The notes beneath the pieces were generated by a model. The model ran no database searches and was not told the origin of the DNA. It worked only from the letters and a program-made list of their open reading frames with translations. From Planctomycetaceae bacterium (lineage in GTDB: Bacteria; Planctomycetota; Planctomycetia; Pirellulales; Thermoguttaceae), in contig JAJFVC010000075.1 in the NCBI GenBank assembly GCA_021372005.1, positions 1 to 42,153 on the forward strand: 42,153 bases of DNA, read 5' to 3'. Positions 34,548 to 42,153 of the stretch are shown here, piece after piece. A program made the translations under genes and the position numbers. Positions within the stretch are counted from its first letter, which is position 1. Every line of letters starts with the position of its first letter.

Positions 34548-36653
34548 ATGAAAGCCGCACAACTCACGCAACGCCGAGCGTCCGCCGCCGCGGGACCGGG
34601 AATTTCGCTGTTCCCGTTCCTGGCGGTGTTGATCTGCACGATGGGCGCGCTGGTCCCGTTGCTGATGGCCATCACGCGCACGGCGAAGATTCAGGCCGAA
34701 ACGGCTGCGGCGGCGAAACAGTCGGAGCAAAGCGCGGAACTGAAAACGCGGCGCGAAGACGTACTGTGGCGGGTCGAGCAACTCAAGCAATCGCGGCGGC
34801 AGTATGACGAAAAATTGTCCGACACTCGGCTCGAACTGGGCCATCTTGAAGACCATGCGCGGCAATTGCGGGCCACATTGGGACAATACGAACGGACGTT
34901 GCGAGATCTGGACGAGGCCGACAACTCCGGCCAACGGCAAGCCGCCCAATCGCAGGCCGAACTGGACCGGCTGCAACGCGAGATCGCCGCGGCCCGGCAA
35001 CAATTGACCGCGGCGTCGCAGAATGCCGCCGGACGAAAACATTCGTATGCCGTGGTGCCCTACGAAGGCCCAAACCAGACGCATCGGCGTCCGATCTATT
35101 TGGAGTGCCGCGAGGACGCCGTGGTGCTGCAGCCGGAGGGGATCGCGTTTACGGAATCGGATTTCGACGGACCGCTCGGACCCGGCAATCCGCTGGCCAT
35201 GACGCTGCGGGCCACGCGGGAATATTTGCTGTCGCAACGAGATTTCGATGCGCAGATCGGCGAGCCGTATCCGATGTTGCTGGTTCGGCCCGAGGGCATC
35301 GCCGCGTATTATGCCGCCCGGCTCGCCATGAAATCGTGGGGGTTCGAGTTCGGATACGAGTTGGTCGAGGACGATTGGAAACTGGCCTATCCGCCGCGCG
35401 ATCCGCGTCTGGCCGAGATCGTGCGTCAGGTGGTGGCCACGGCTCGGCGGGAACAAGAACGTCTGATCGCCGCGGCGCCGCGCCATTACAGCGGTCATCG
35501 CCCAACGGTATATCGAGCGGCTCCCGGCGGCGGAATCATGCCTGACAGAGGAACCGCCGACGAACGGACCGAGACCGGCTACGTTCGGGCTCCGGCGTCG
35601 GGCGAGTTTGGACGCAGTCGTGACGGCACGGGGCGAACTGTACGAAATGGAGCGGCCGGCGGCGGTTCGTACGGAGTTGCCGGCGCCGACGGCGATGGCA
35701 ATGGCGCCGGGGGGACCGGTCAAGGTGATTCGTCGGTTGGGGCGGACCGTCTGGCGATGACCGGCGGCGGCGATAGCGCAGGCGTGGGTGGTGGGACCGG
35801 CTCAAGCGGCGGCTCTCGTTATGGAACGACCCCAGGCGGCGGATACGGCGGCGCCCCCGGCAGCGAGGTTGCAGGCGGCGGATACAGCGACGGCGGCAAT
35901 GGGGCCGGCGCGGTCAATGCGCTTCGCACGGATCGCAGCGGCGTTTCAAGCGGTGGAACGACCGGTGTGAGCGGTTTGGGAAACCCGTATCGCTCGGCCG
36001 GCGGCACGAGTTCGTCGCAACAAGATTCCATTGTCGGTGGTCGCTATACAAACGGCTCGAACACAAGTGCGGGCAGCGTGACGGTCGAACGTCCCGAAGG
36101 CTATGTGGTCGGCCAGCCGGCGCGAGAGCAAACGACACGTCCGGTCGAACGCGCGTCGAGCGGATCGGACGAGCCTCGGCGCATGTATGCTTCTCGACCG
36201 GGCGAGTGGCAGCCGTCGCCCGAATTGCCGCCGTCGCGGCCGGACGATAAACCGAACCAAGAGAAGGAGCAAGAGGAGCGACGTCGGCGGATGCGCGATG
36301 TCAAGAGTCTGGCCGAGCGGCGCGGAGAAGACTGGGCGTTGCGCAACGCCTCGCGGAGTTCGGTCGGTTTGACGCGGCCGATTTGCGTGGAGTGTTTTGA
36401 CGATCGGTTGGTTTTGATCTCCGATCGCGGGACGCAATACAACAAAACGATCCCACTGGGCGCCCGCACGGCGTCGTCGGTCGATCCGCTGATTTCCGTG
36501 GTGTGGGAGTACATCGAGGGCTGGGGCATCGCTGGCCGCGGCATGTATTGGCGTCCGTTGCTGCAAATCCAAGTCGCGCCCGACGCCGGGCAACGCTACG
36601 AGGAGCTTGCCATGTTGCTGCAAGACAGCGGGATCGCGGTGGAGCGAAAGTAG
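34548..36653 (+). CDS. ExbD-like membrane protein with coiled coil and duplicated domain
   Basis: 701 residues, not in a named family as far as I can tell. One membrane helix at about 19-42 (ISLFPFLAVLICTMGALVPL) has the FPFLAVL pattern of a planctomycete ExbD-like group but no acidic residue. A coiled coil runs about 45-160. A globular segment (181-273) begins RPIYLECREDAVVL. A Gly/Ser-rich low-complexity linker of about 250 residues follows. The last 92 residues (610-701) begin RPICVECFDDRLVL and repeat the pattern of the first segment. The ATG at 34548 has a GGGAG site; a TTG at 34509 is rejected. It lies between the channel gene and a second ExbD-like gene. Confidence 0.78.
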   Translation: MKAAQLTQRRASAAAGPGISLFPFLAVLICTMGALVPLLMAITRTAKIQAETAAAAKQSEQSAELKTRREDVLWRVEQLKQSRRQYDEKLSDTRLELGHLEDHARQLRATLGQYERTLRDLDEADNSGQRQAAQSQAELDRLQREIAAARQQLTAASQNAAGRKHSYAVVPYEGPNQTHRRPIYLECREDAVVLQPEGIAFTESDFDGPLGPGNPLAMTLRATREYLLSQRDFDAQIGEPYPMLLVRPEGIAAYYAARLAMKSWGFEFGYELVEDDWKLAYPPRDPRLAEIVRQVVATARREQERLIAAAPRHYSGHRPTVYRAAPGGGIMPDRGTADERTETGYVRAPASGEFGRSRDGTGRTVRNGAAGGGSYGVAGADGDGNGAGGTGQGDSSVGADRLAMTGGGDSAGVGGGTGSSGGSRYGTTPGGGYGGAPGSEVAGGGYSDGGNGAGAVNALRTDRSGVSSGGTTGVSGLGNPYRSAGGTSSSQQDSIVGGRYTNGSNTSAGSVTVERPEGYVVGQPAREQTTRPVERASSGSDEPRRMYASRPGEWQPSPELPPSRPDDKPNQEKEQEERRRRMRDVKSLAERRGEDWALRNASRSSVGLTRPICVECFDDRLVLISDRGTQYNKTIPLGARTASSVDPLISVVWEYIEGWGIAGRGMYWRPLLQIQVAPDAGQRYEELAMLLQDSGIAVERK

Positions 36654-36714
36654 GCGAAGGACAAAACACCCTGTTGGATCGCGGCTCGAAGGATCGACCG
36701 CGGGATGAGATCGC

Positions 36715-37725
36715 ATGCGTCGTTTCTTTACACAACCGGACGAGGCCGTCAACAGCGATTCCTTTTTGGACATCGTGGCCAGCGTCGTGAGCATCATGAT
36801 CATCATGGTGGTGCTCGAAGGGTCGCGGATCAAAAACGAGCCGGTTTCGTTGTCTCTTCCCGCCTCGTCGCCGGCGATGGTCGAATGGGAAAAGGATGCG
36901 GCCGTCGAGCGGAATATGCGGACCGACATCGTAAAGGCCGACGCCGAGGTTGGCGCGTTGCAGCGGGAAATCGCCGGCCGGCGACTGCAACGCGACGTGC
37001 TGGCCACCACCGTCTCGGCGGTTGAACAAAAGCTGCAGCAGTATCGGCAGCGGCTCGACACTACAAAGCGAGCGGATTTCGACCGAACGCGCAGCCTGTC
37101 GGAGTCGCGGTCGCAATTGGAGCAGTTGGTCCACGAGCGTGAGCAGGTCGAAAATACGCCGGCCGCTCCGGTTGTGGTCGAAAGCTATCCGACACCGTTG
37201 AGCCGTGCCGTGGACGGGCCCGAGGCTCATCTGTTGATCTCCAACGGCCGCGTGGTGTTCGTGCCGGTCGAACCGTTGTTGGAGGAGTTTCAGACGCAGG
37301 CCCGACGGCAGGTCTATAAGTTGCGGGATCAGCCGGAGCTGACGGACACGGTGGGGCCGATCGGCGGATTCCGGCTTCGTTATACGCTGGAACGACAGGA
37401 CATTTCGGCCGAGACGATGGAGGAAACCGGTCGCGGCGGCAGCTACGTTCGCCTGCGACGGTGGGTGTTGGTTCCCGTTTCGGACGAACAGGGCGAGCCG
37501 GTCCGTCTGGCGTTGCAAGAAGGTTCGGACTTTCGCCGGACGTTGGTGAAAATTCTGCCGGGCCGGACCGCCGTGACCATTTGGGTCTATCCCGACGGCT
37601 TTGAGGCGTTCCGCCAGATTCGCAAGGAGCTGTATCGGTTGGGCTACGCGATTGCGGCGCGACCGTTGCCGCCGGGCACGCCCATCAGCGGTTCGCCGGA
37701 CGGTTCCAAATCCGCGGCGCAATAG
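36715..37725 (+). CDS. Second ExbD-like membrane protein
   Basis: 336 residues. One N-terminal helix (about 17-36, SFLDIVASVVSIMIIMVVL) has Asp19 at the position of the proton-binding Asp of ExbD/TolR (pattern F-x-D-hydrophobic). A coiled coil follows (about 60-145: LQREIAGRRLQRDVLATTV). The C-terminal part (about 165-320) carries HLLISNGRVVFVPVEPLLEE and FRQIRKELYRLGYAIAARPL, similar in layout to the duplicated domain of the upstream gene. The last residues GSPDGSKSAAQ are disordered. It begins 61 nt after the previous stop. With the channel protein it would make an ExbB-ExbD-like ion-driven unit; target unknown. Confidence 0.78.
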   Translation: MRRFFTQPDEAVNSDSFLDIVASVVSIMIIMVVLEGSRIKNEPVSLSLPASSPAMVEWEKDAAVERNMRTDIVKADAEVGALQREIAGRRLQRDVLATTVSAVEQKLQQYRQRLDTTKRADFDRTRSLSESRSQLEQLVHEREQVENTPAAPVVVESYPTPLSRAVDGPEAHLLISNGRVVFVPVEPLLEEFQTQARRQVYKLRDQPELTDTVGPIGGFRLRYTLERQDISAETMEETGRGGSYVRLRRWVLVPVSDEQGEPVRLALQEGSDFRRTLVKILPGRTAVTIWVYPDGFEAFRQIRKELYRLGYAIAARPLPPGTPISGSPDGSKSAAQ

Positions 37726-37810
37726 GCGCCTTGTCCACCGGCGGAAAAATCTCTCGGCGATTCGACGCGGCCTGCGGTGGCCTCGCTATTCTTTTGCCGG
37801 GCCGGTGCGG

Positions 37811-37816
37811 TATAAT
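37811..37816 (+). promoter_or_regulatory. Probable -10 box of the NtrC-type regulator gene
   Basis: An exact TATAAT lies 100 nt before the ATG at 37917. No good -35 is found 16-18 nt upstream, so the promoter may need an activator, or the match may be chance. Confidence 0.35.
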
Positions 37817-37916
37817 AAGAGAGAAAATCGCGGGATCTCCGCGGCCTTCGCGCCGTGCGACGTTCGCAGCGGATTTTTTTGATGTCGAACGAGATTCTTT
37901 CGGCCCGGTGTCGCCT

Positions 37917-39251
37917 ATGAAAATTCTGGTCGTCGACGACGAAAAGATCAAACGGATCACGCTGGCCGACGACTTGGCGGCGCAGGGCCACGAGGTGGTC
38001 GCCGCGGCCGACGGCCAGGAGGCGTTGGAACGGTTGACCGCCGGTCGGTTCGACGTCGTCGTGACCGATTTGAAGATGCCGAAACTCGATGGGCTTGAAT
38101 TGCTCAAGCGGATCAAGCAGGGGCCGGAGGCGTCGTCGATCGAAGTGATCCTGATGACCGCCTACGGCAGCATTCCGGTGGCCGTCGAGGCGGTGAAACT
38201 CGGGGCGTTCGACTTTCTCACCAAGCCGTTTCGCAACGAGGACGTGTTGCCGCTGCTGGCGCGGATCGAACGTCAGCGGACGGCGTCGGCCGAACAACGT
38301 CCCATGCCGGCGGTCTCTACGGCCGACGTGGAGGCGACCATTGTAGGAGGCTCGGCCGGCATCGAGCGGGTGCGGCGGATGGTTGAAATCTCGGCCCAGA
38401 CGGACGCCAACGTGTTGCTGTGCGGCGAGACCGGCGTCGGCAAGGACCTGCTGGCCACGACGATCCATCGCCAATCGCATCGTCGCGGGTTTCCGTACGT
38501 CAAAGTCGGCTGCACGCTGTTTCCGCCCCAGTTGATCGAGAGCGAGTTGTACGGGCACGAGAAGGGCTCGTTCACCGGCGCCGACCAACAACGTCGGGGC
38601 CGTTTCGATTTGGCCGAGGGAGGCACGCTTTATTTGGACGACGTCGACGACATCCCGATCGAGCAGCAATCGAAGTTGTTACGGGCGATCGAGGAAAAAG
38701 TGTTCGAGCGGGTCGGCGGCGGTTCGATGATCAAGGCCGACGTGCGCATTATCGCCTCGACGAAGCGAAATCTGCTCGAAAAAATCGCCGAGGGCACGTT
38801 CCGCGAGGATCTTTACTATCGGCTCGACGTGTTGCGGATCAATATCCCGCCGCTTCGGGAGCGATTGGAGGATGTGCCGCCGCTGGTCGATCATCTGTTG
38901 ACGCGCATCGCGGCGGGCCGAACGTTTCGGATCGATCCCGAGGCGGTCGCGCTGCTCGCCCAACACACGTGGCCCGGCAACGTCCGCGAGTTGTACCACA
39001 CGTTGGAGCGGGTTTTTCTGATCGGCGACGGCGCCGTGACGACGGAAATTCTCGCCGGCGAGATCGGCGGGCCCGACCTCAGCCTGCGTCGATTGGCCGG
39101 AGGGTTTCAGGCCACGATCGACCACGCCGAAAAACAACTGCTGCAAGAGGCATTGCGCAATTCCGGCGGCAATAAGACCGCCGCGGCCGCCGCGCTGGAC
39201 ATGAAACCCTCGACGTTCCGCGACAAGTTGGCCAAGCACGGGCTGGGGTAG
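37917..39251 (+). CDS. NtrC-family sigma-54-dependent response regulator
   Basis: 444 residues: receiver (about 1-118), AAA+ activator (about 140-370) and Fis-type HTH (about 395-444, LRNSGGNKTAAAAALDM). The receiver has Asp7/Asp8, phospho-acceptor Asp51, Thr81 and Lys103. The activator has Walker A GETGVGKD (170-177), a GSFTGA sigma-54 contact loop (217-222) and Walker B GGTLYLDD (235-242). The Glu usual after the Walker B Asp is replaced by Asp242. The GAFTGA loop is intact except Ala to Ser. The ATG at 37917 starts the receiver exactly; the frame is open further upstream without similarity. No kinase is nearby. It follows the ExbB/ExbD-like genes by 190 nt and has a candidate -10 box of its own. 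Confidence 0.9.
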   Translation: MKILVVDDEKIKRITLADDLAAQGHEVVAAADGQEALERLTAGRFDVVVTDLKMPKLDGLELLKRIKQGPEASSIEVILMTAYGSIPVAVEAVKLGAFDFLTKPFRNEDVLPLLARIERQRTASAEQRPMPAVSTADVEATIVGGSAGIERVRRMVEISAQTDANVLLCGETGVGKDLLATTIHRQSHRRGFPYVKVGCTLFPPQLIESELYGHEKGSFTGADQQRRGRFDLAEGGTLYLDDVDDIPIEQQSKLLRAIEEKVFERVGGGSMIKADVRIIASTKRNLLEKIAEGTFREDLYYRLDVLRINIPPLRERLEDVPPLVDHLLTRIAAGRTFRIDPEAVALLAQHTWPGNVRELYHTLERVFLIGDGAVTTEILAGEIGGPDLSLRRLAGGFQATIDHAEKQLLQEALRNSGGNKTAAAAALDMKPSTFRDKLAKHGLG

Positions 39252-39288
39252 CCGGAGAAAAAAGCGAGAATCGTCAGGGCGTCCATCG

Positions 39289-40119
39289 TTAGGATCGCTG
39301 CAACGATCCGAATGGCCGCGACGTTTTTTCGACGGACGGTTTCGCCTCCAGCAGTCCGTCGAGCATGCTCTGCACATCGTCGGCCGCGTGGGTGAGCCGC
39401 AAAAACCACAGCGAAGCGGGCAGACCGGTCGCCTCGAACATATCGGGCGGAAAACACGAAAGGACGCTTGCGCCGATCCGGGCGTTTAGGTCGGCGTTGG
39501 GGCTTTCGTCGCTCAGGTCTCGGCAAAACGCCGCACGCAACGAACGCAACAGAAGCCGCCAGACCTGCCGCGAATCACGCTGCCGAAAATCCTCTGCAAA
39601 ATCTTTCGCCCGTTTGGGATCGAAGGCGAACTGATGGGCGTCGTGTTGATCGGCGAATCGGCTCAGCAGCACGTCGGTCCAGCATTCCACGCGGCGACGC
39701 AGCCGATTCATGCGCGCCGCCGAATCGAGATGCGACGACGGGGCTTGGGCGAGAATCTGAAGCACGCGGTGTCGGGCTTCGGTGTGTCCGAGCAACACGC
39801 TTCGAGCGATCGGTTCAGCGTTGTCGCCGCCGTGGACGCGGTCGCAAAGGCACAGAACGGCGGTCCACGTTCGCGTGAGTATCTCACTGAGCAGCACCTC
39901 CTCGAACAACGCTTCCATGTGCGGCCACGGTTCGGATGGCCGCGAGGCCGTCGGATGGGTGAAACGCCGCAGCCGCCACGCCCAACGGTCCAACCGGACC
40001 TTCGAGGCGATCCAATACTGTTCAATGTTGGCGGTCGGAATCGACGGTTCGCATTCGATCAGCGCCGCGCCGTGCGCGGAGACGAACGCCGTCAATTCGA
40101 CCAACTCGCGTGCGTGCAT
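39289..40119 (-). CDS. Hypothetical protein
   Basis: 276 residues, not recognised. Mainly helical, with many Trp, Arg and Leu residues (YWIASKVRLDRWAWRLRRF, about 36-54), and no signal peptide or membrane helix, so probably cytoplasmic. The ATG at 40119 is preferred; the open frame also has a TTG five codons earlier. It is convergent with the NtrC-type gene 37 nt away. Codon use matches the region, and the protein sequence is not repetitive, which supports a real gene. Confidence 0.65.
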   Translation of the reverse strand: MHARELVELTAFVSAHGAALIECEPSIPTANIEQYWIASKVRLDRWAWRLRRFTHPTASRPSEPWPHMEALFEEVLLSEILTRTWTAVLCLCDRVHGGDNAEPIARSVLLGHTEARHRVLQILAQAPSSHLDSAARMNRLRRRVECWTDVLLSRFADQHDAHQFAFDPKRAKDFAEDFRQRDSRQVWRLLLRSLRAAFCRDLSDESPNADLNARIGASVLSCFPPDMFEATGLPASLWFLRLTHAADDVQSMLDGLLEAKPSVEKTSRPFGSLQRS

Positions 40120-40361
40120 AAACTCAAAAACCAAGGAAGTTGCTGGGAGTCAACTGTTGAAGAGCAAAGACGGTGCCGAACGGACGGCTGTCGGTTGACG
40201 AAAAGGGATGTCATGATATAACCGGTGGCGGCGCAAGAGGTTGTGGCGAGTCTTGTGGATGGCTGACGTCAAGAAGAAGCCGTTGGGTGTTGCCGCGATG
40301 CAACAGAACGGAAGAGAGTCGTCAACTCGAGCCCCCCCTGGCATCGGTTGCACGACGTGGG
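40120..40361. other. Intergenic region with an orphan plus-strand promoter-like motif
   Basis: It lies between two minus-strand genes. On the plus strand TTGACG (40195-40200), a 16-nt spacer and TATAAC (40217-40222) make the best sigma-70 match in the window, but no plus-strand gene follows. No small ORF with a Shine-Dalgarno was seen. Confidence 0.4.
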
Positions 40362-41345
40362 TCAGCGTTTTTCGCGTTTCCAGGCCACGATTTCGCGGAT
40401 GATGTCGTCAAGGGTGAACCGCGCACGCAGACCGGTCAGCTTGCGGAGTTTCGACAGATTGGGCACCCGGCAGCGACAATCCTCGAAATCCTCGCCATAA
40501 GCCTCGGCGTAACTGATGAATTCGATTTTTAAGGACGGATCGACGGCGGCCATCACGCGCCGGGCCAGCTCCAAAATCGTCACGGGCCGATCGCTGCCGA
40601 TGTTGCACACCTGGCCCACTGCGGCCGGCGTGTCCATCAGGGCCAGGACCATACGGACGACGTCGCCGACGTGGGCGAAGCATCGTTGCTGTTGGCCGTC
40701 GTCGTGGACCACCAGCGGGCGGCCGGCCAAGGCGGCGTCGATCATCCGCGGCAGGACCATGCCGTACGCGCCGGTTTGACGCGGCCCGACCACGTTGAAA
40801 AAACGGCCCACCACGACCGGCAACCGCTGTTCGTGCCAATAGGCCAGCGTCAAAAACTCATCGATCGCTTTGGACGCCCCATAGGACCATCGAGCCCGCG
40901 TGGTGGGACCGAACACCAGGTCGTCGTCCTCGCTCCACGGCGTGTTGGGATTCTTGCCGTAAGCCTCGCTCGTGCTGGCCAGAAAGAACTTCACGCGATG
41001 GCCCTGCGCCACCCGACCGCTTAAGGCGCGCAACATCAGTTCCGTCGCGTAGACGTTCGTCTCGATCGTGTGGATCGGGCTGTTGGCGATCAGTTGCACG
41101 CCAACGGCGGCGGCCAAGTGGTACACTTCGTCCACGTCTGCCGTGAGTTCGCGCACCAGCGGTTCGTCGGCCACGTCGCCCTGGATGTATCGGAACCGCG
41201 AATGGCCGGCCACGGCGGCCAGATTGTCGCGCGAGCCGGTTGATTCGTCGTCGACCGCCGAGACGCGATCGCCGCGGGCCAACAACGCTTCAACCAGATG
41301 ACTGCCAATGAAACCTGCTCCGCCGGTGACGAGACAATGACTCAT
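40362..41345 (-). CDS. NAD-dependent epimerase/dehydratase (UDP-glucuronate decarboxylase-like)
   Basis: 327 residues of the extended short-chain dehydrogenase family acting on nucleotide sugars. The N-terminal Rossmann motif is GGAGFIG (8-14), followed by DDESTG, YIQGDV and YHLAA. The active site is the Ser-Thr-Ser near FLASTSEAYGKN and the YxxxK in WSYGASKAIDE. C-terminal substrate-binding elements are FFNVVGPRQTGAYGMVLPRM and CFAHVGDVV. The closest pattern is UDP-glucuronate decarboxylase or a related epimerase; the substrate cannot be fixed by eye. It follows the TerC gene by 21 nt and is probably co-transcribed. Confidence 0.85.
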   Translation of the reverse strand: MSHCLVTGGAGFIGSHLVEALLARGDRVSAVDDESTGSRDNLAAVAGHSRFRYIQGDVADEPLVRELTADVDEVYHLAAAVGVQLIANSPIHTIETNVYATELMLRALSGRVAQGHRVKFFLASTSEAYGKNPNTPWSEDDDLVFGPTTRARWSYGASKAIDEFLTLAYWHEQRLPVVVGRFFNVVGPRQTGAYGMVLPRMIDAALAGRPLVVHDDGQQQRCFAHVGDVVRMVLALMDTPAAVGQVCNIGSDRPVTILELARRVMAAVDPSLKIEFISYAEAYGEDFEDCRCRVPNLSKLRKLTGLRARFTLDDIIREIVAWKREKR

Positions 41346-41366
41346 GAGCGAAACGTCTTTTTTCTC

Positions 41367-42153
41367 TTAGGGGTCTGTTTTTTCTTGGTTGCGTTTTTCG
41401 CGATTTTGGGCGACGATCGAAGCGACGATCGAGACGGCCAGCAGCGAGACGATGACCAGCAGCGAGGCCCAGGGCATCTCGGAAGTTTCGGTTTTTTGGA
41501 CGCCAAACTCCAAAAGCATTTTCAGGCCGACGAAGCCTAGGATTGCAGCCAGGCCGTAATGCAAGTATCGAAACAACTCGACGCTGCCGGCCAACAAAAA
41601 GTATAACGCGCGAAGTCCTAAAATGGCGAAGATGTTGGAACTGAACGCCAGAAACATGTCTTTGGTGATGGCGATCACCAACGGCACGCTGTCGACCGCG
41701 AACACCACGTCGGTGCTCTCGATGACCATCAGGGTCAGAAACATCGGCGTCATGCAACGGCGGCCGTTTTCCTTGGCGAAAAAGTTGTGGCCGTGCTGCG
41801 CGTGGCTTCCGTGGGACACCGGCAGCAGACGCCGGGCGATCCGCAGCACGAGGTTGTTTTCCGGATGTACGTCGGCGTTGCCGTGTCGGGCCAACTTGTA
41901 GCCGGTGTAGAGCAAAAACAGTCCGAACACGGGAATGACCCAGTGGAAACGGTTGATCAACTCGATGCCCGCCAGAATGAAAATCAACCGCAGGACGATC
42001 GCGCCCAAAATACCCCAGAACAGGACGCGATGCTGATACATCAGCGGGATGCCAAAGAATCGAAAGATGACGACGAACACGAAAATGTTGTCCATCGACA
42101 GGGCTTTTTCGCTGACATAGGCGGTCAGGTATTTCGTGCCCGCCGCGGGGCCG
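41367..42153 (-). CDS. TerC-family integral membrane protein, 5' part missing
   Basis: The reading frame stays open through the right edge of the window, so the start lies outside. The visible part has about 262 residues with TerC features: an Asp in the helix SMDNIFVFVVIF, FWGILGAIVLRLIFI, MVIESTDVVFAVDSVPLVIA with the acidic pair Glu/Asp in the helix, and SNIFAILGLRALYFLL. Several helices and the acidic residues fit the family, which is linked to metal export (Alx/MntP-like manganese) or tellurite resistance. The last 15 residues are charged and cytoplasmic. An internal ATG at 42095 is not the real start, because conserved sequence continues before it. Confidence 0.9.
   Translation of the reverse strand, partial: GPAAGTKYLTAYVSEKALSMDNIFVFVVIFRFFGIPLMYQHRVLFWGILGAIVLRLIFILAGIELINRFHWVIPVFGLFLLYTGYKLARHGNADVHPENNLVLRIARRLLPVSHGSHAQHGHNFFAKENGRRCMTPMFLTLMVIESTDVVFAVDSVPLVIAITKDMFLAFSSNIFAILGLRALYFLLAGSVELFRYLHYGLAAILGFVGLKMLLEFGVQKTETSEMPWASLLVIVSLLAVSIVASIVAQNREKRNQEKTDP

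Noticed and set aside
33311..37725. Zorya anti-phage system (ZorA/ZorB)
   Set aside because: The channel and ExbD-like parts recall ZorA and ZorB, but there is no helicase, nuclease or other Zorya effector nearby, and the soluble domains differ.
40173..40532. Plus-strand open frame after the orphan promoter
   Set aside because: It runs antisense into the epimerase gene and has no family pattern or ribosome binding site.

Overview
The window is most likely a chromosomal segment from a planctomycete (Planctomycetia, probably Pirellulales-like). The base composition is GC-rich. Markers of the group include a DUF1549/DUF1553 cytochrome-type protein next to a Tat-exported DUF1501 protein, a PPC-domain exoprotein, an OprO/P-type porin paired with a 21-cysteine secreted protein, and integrase tails of a type common in planctomycetes. 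I ran no database search, so taxonomy and family names rest on recognised motifs and protein architecture.

Layout. 1-3.9 kb: guaB, a secreted protein whose start lies inside guaB, and xseA on the opposite strand. 4.1-5.0 kb: tRNA-Arg(UCU) and tRNA-Glu(CUC) with their 3' ends facing each other, and between them the C-terminal remnants of two different tyrosine recombinases, a decayed integration site. 5.3-8.7 kb: a NarL/FixJ response regulator, a small zincin, a DUF4405 membrane protein, birA and an LpxH-like phosphoesterase. 8.7-11.8 kb: cardiolipin synthase with a small exported protein, an HU-type protein and a small membrane protein. 12.0-14.2 kb: porin, Cys-rich protein and a clear intrinsic terminator.

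14.2-22.4 kb (minus strand): a tightly packed operon for a membrane-bound complex related to complex I and group 4 hydrogenases. It contains HyfB-, HyfC-, HyfE-, HyfF- and HyfG-like subunits and a ferredoxin/NuoB-like fusion. It is headed by a regulator that joins an excisionase/MerR-type HTH to a PTS EIIA domain. The large subunit lacks the CxxC pairs that bind NiFe, so the complex fits the hydrogenase-related (Ehr) class rather than a true hydrogenase. 22.6-26.3 kb (plus strand): gatB, a SAM hydrolase-like DUF62 protein and bioA. 26.3-33.0 kb (minus strand): a four-gene operon of a chorismatase/RidA-like protein, the DUF1549/DUF1553 protein, DUF1501 and the PPC protein.

33.3-37.7 kb: the best candidate for an undescribed system. 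A MotA/TolQ/ExbB-type channel is followed by two large ExbD-like proteins with one membrane helix each. One has the expected intramembrane Asp and the other lacks it. The Asp-less one carries two copies of a probable periplasmic domain around a long Gly/Ser-rich linker. After that come an orphan NtrC-type regulator, an unrecognised protein, an NAD-dependent sugar epimerase/decarboxylase and a TerC-family protein cut by the right edge.
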